38,456 nucleotides of DNA from a virus. Position numbers and translations under genes: made by a program. Positions 37,396 to 38,456 of this stretch are shown piece by piece; position 1 is the first letter of the stretch; every line of letters starts with the position of its first letter. The notes beneath the pieces were generated by a model. That model ran no database searches and had not been told where the DNA came from. It worked only from the letters and a program-made list of their open reading frames with translations. The stretch spans positions 1 to 38,456 of IMG/VR virus record IMGVR_UViG_3300028610_001711, one strand, 5' to 3'.

Positions 37396-37912
37396 TTTGT
37401 TTCCTTTTGTAACATTCGTATATTAAACTGGAACCTAATTCTGATGGTTGTGACGTTTCTATTTTAAAGTCTTTGCCCACACTATTGGCACGCCATGAAT
37501 CAAAAATACCAGTGAGAGATACATCACAGCGATAATATCCCGGTATTCTAGTAATATATACGTGGTCGGCAAAGGATAGTCCATCCGTGTAAATAGACTC
37601 ACCACCAATAAGGAATATAGACTCATTTGTGGCCAATTTGAGAGCCTCTGGGAGGCTTTTAGCTAGTTCCGCACCCATTGTTATCAGTTCGGGGTTGCGG
37701 CTCACAACGATGCTCTGACGGCCTTTGAGAAGGGCTTTACGCTCTCCAAGCACCTTCACCATGCTATCGTATGTTTTCCTGCCCATAATACAGGTAGAAC
37801 CCTTTGTTGTTTTAGCAAAAAACTGCATATCTTCCTTGAAATGCCAAGGAATACCACCATCTTTACCTATGCCTAGAGCATCATCAATCGCCACTATTAT
37901 CGATATCGTCAT
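37385..37912 (-). CDS. Dihydrofolate reductase
   Basis: A 175-residue protein from the ATG at 37912 (GAGGAGAA upstream); longer in-frame starts up to 37975 lie inside the previous gene. IIVAIDDALGIGKDGGIPWHFKEDMQFF (first 32 residues) holds the active-site acid D29 and the Met20-type loop, CIMGRKTYDSM (41-51) and SRNPE the NADPH site, and FLIGGESIY the Gly-Gly pair. It reduces dihydrofolate for thymidylate synthesis, as T4 Frd does. No thymidylate synthase is in the window. Confidence 0.88.
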   Translation of the reverse strand: MTISIIVAIDDALGIGKDGGIPWHFKEDMQFFAKTTKGSTCIMGRKTYDSMVKVLGERKALLKGRQSIVVSRNPELITMGAELAKSLPEALKLATNESIFLIGGESIYTDGLSFADHVYITRIPGYYRCDVSLTGIFDSWRANSVGKDFKIETSQPSELGSSLIYECYKRKQNEI

Positions 37913-38294
37913 CGTCGTTCTCCTCAAAAATATCATTGTGCCATCCGGTAAGAATGGGAACTTCGTCAGGTTCATCCACGTCAGGTTCGTCAGGTTCAGC
38001 TATGTCAGGCTCATCAGGCTCATCCAACATATCATCTATCATATACAGATCATTCAGTTCTACCCATTTCCTCTCAGTACTGGGTGGTTCTGGATGTTGT
38101 GCAGTTCTTTTGGGGGATAATTGTATCTCCACCATCATGGGCACAATCTTGGGAGCACGGGCAGCGGTTCGTTTAGATCTGCGCTGTGGGAGAGCACTAG
38201 CATCTTCGCGTTTTTTGGCAGTTCTACCTGTCAAAATATATTCAAGACCTTCATAGATGTAAGTCTTTGACATATCAAGGATTAGTTCATCCAT
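37884..38294 (-). CDS. Acidic hypothetical late protein
   Basis: A 136-residue protein from the ATG at 38294 (another ATG at 38297). The N-terminal half is basic (KKREDASALPQRRSKRTAAR), the C-terminal half carries repeated DEPDEPD units and a DDDD run near the end, so it is probably disordered with opposite charges in its two halves. It overlaps the DHFR start by 29 bases. Confidence 0.65.
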   Translation of the reverse strand: MDELILDMSKTYIYEGLEYILTGRTAKKREDASALPQRRSKRTAARAPKIVPMMVEIQLSPKRTAQHPEPPSTERKWVELNDLYMIDDMLDEPDEPDIAEPDEPDVDEPDEVPILTGWHNDIFEENDDDDIDNSGD

Positions 38295-38330
38295 CATTTA
38301 TTTTTCCAAAATCTTATAAATATTCACAAG

Positions 38331-38353
38331 TTCAAATGTATTTATCATTTGAA
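38331..38353 (-). promoter_or_regulatory. Late octamer GATAAATA inside a hairpin
   Basis: TTCAAATG and CATTTGAA are exact eight-base arms around TATTTAT. The octamer read on the minus strand (38339-38346) lies 45 bases before the gene starting at 38294. On the plus strand TATAAATA also occurs at 38315-38322, with no gene visible after it in the window. Confidence 0.4.
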
Positions 38354-38456
38354 TTTCGTCAAGTAGACGAGACATAATAGCGATTCTATCTTAGACTAAA
38401 TTATCACGTCGATGTTAGATTAACATAGCTCTCCAACTTGACATTTTGATAGTTAG

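Overview
The window is a dense, AT-rich piece of a large tailed-phage genome, very probably a myovirus related to the T4 superfamily. The evidence is a gp61-type primase with an N-terminal zinc ribbon and a Toprim domain, a phage dihydrofolate reductase, and about a dozen T4-type late-promoter octamers (TATAAATA or one base off) sitting 23-45 bases before start codons. Short overlapping genes, a ClpP-like protease, an Acb1-like 2H phosphoesterase and two large Thr-Pro-rich adhesin-like proteins fit the same picture. A circularly permuted tmRNA encoded here suggests a proteobacterial host from a lineage with two-piece tmRNA (alpha or some beta); that host call is inference.

Layout. (1) 1-347, minus strand: the first 20 codons of a gene cut by the window edge, then a small lipoprotein. 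(2) 348-1780: a 1.4 kb non-coding control region full of copies of the palindrome ACAACCATGGTTGT, with TTTGGGCC octamers and promoter-like TTGACA boxes. (3) 1781-15956, plus strand: the most striking region, a head-to-tail array of 27 diverged paralogues, here called the DFVNAF family (M1-M27). Most are 100-190 aa. Block A is G-[YF]-h-h-[YWF]-[ND]-x(3)-[DE]-x-[YF]-L. A Trp follows (block B), then block C h-h-[VI]-P-[CVI], and finally block D, D-[FY]-[VI]-N-A-F-x-F, near the C-terminus (h is hydrophobic). Many members overlap by 4 bases (ATGA). The array is interrupted by a HicB-like protein, an ECF-like sigma factor, two Cys-rich proteins and a membrane protein. (4) 15963-19036: a second, smaller paralogous set, one member fused to a BspA/DUF285 repeat, plus a PD-(D/E)XK-like protein. 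(5) 19071-24802: small late-type genes including a HTH protein, glutaredoxin, macro domain, lipoprotein and membrane/coiled-coil protein. (6) 24795-27864 (minus) and 27990-30502 (plus): a divergent VWA-metallopeptidase / MoxR AAA+ pair, two minus-strand proteins, and two tandem HAD nucleotidases. (7) 30595-38294, minus strand: two Thr-Pro-rich adhesins, primase, ClpP-like protease, permuted tmRNA, Acb1-like protein, DHFR and small proteins.

How it may work together (inference). The array lacks late-promoter octamers and is fed from the operator-rich control region, so it looks like an early, coordinately translated set of accessory effectors, possibly tuned by the embedded sigma factor. The late octamers mark the right part as virion or late genes. 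Several late-region proteins start with a short MKLxDI(x)TE-like peptide that resembles the T4 capsid-targeting sequence. The tmRNA ends its tag in ALAA and lies directly upstream of a phage ClpP homologue, suggesting a phage-borne ribosome-rescue and tag-directed proteolysis set.

All product names come from reading motifs by eye. No database search was run.
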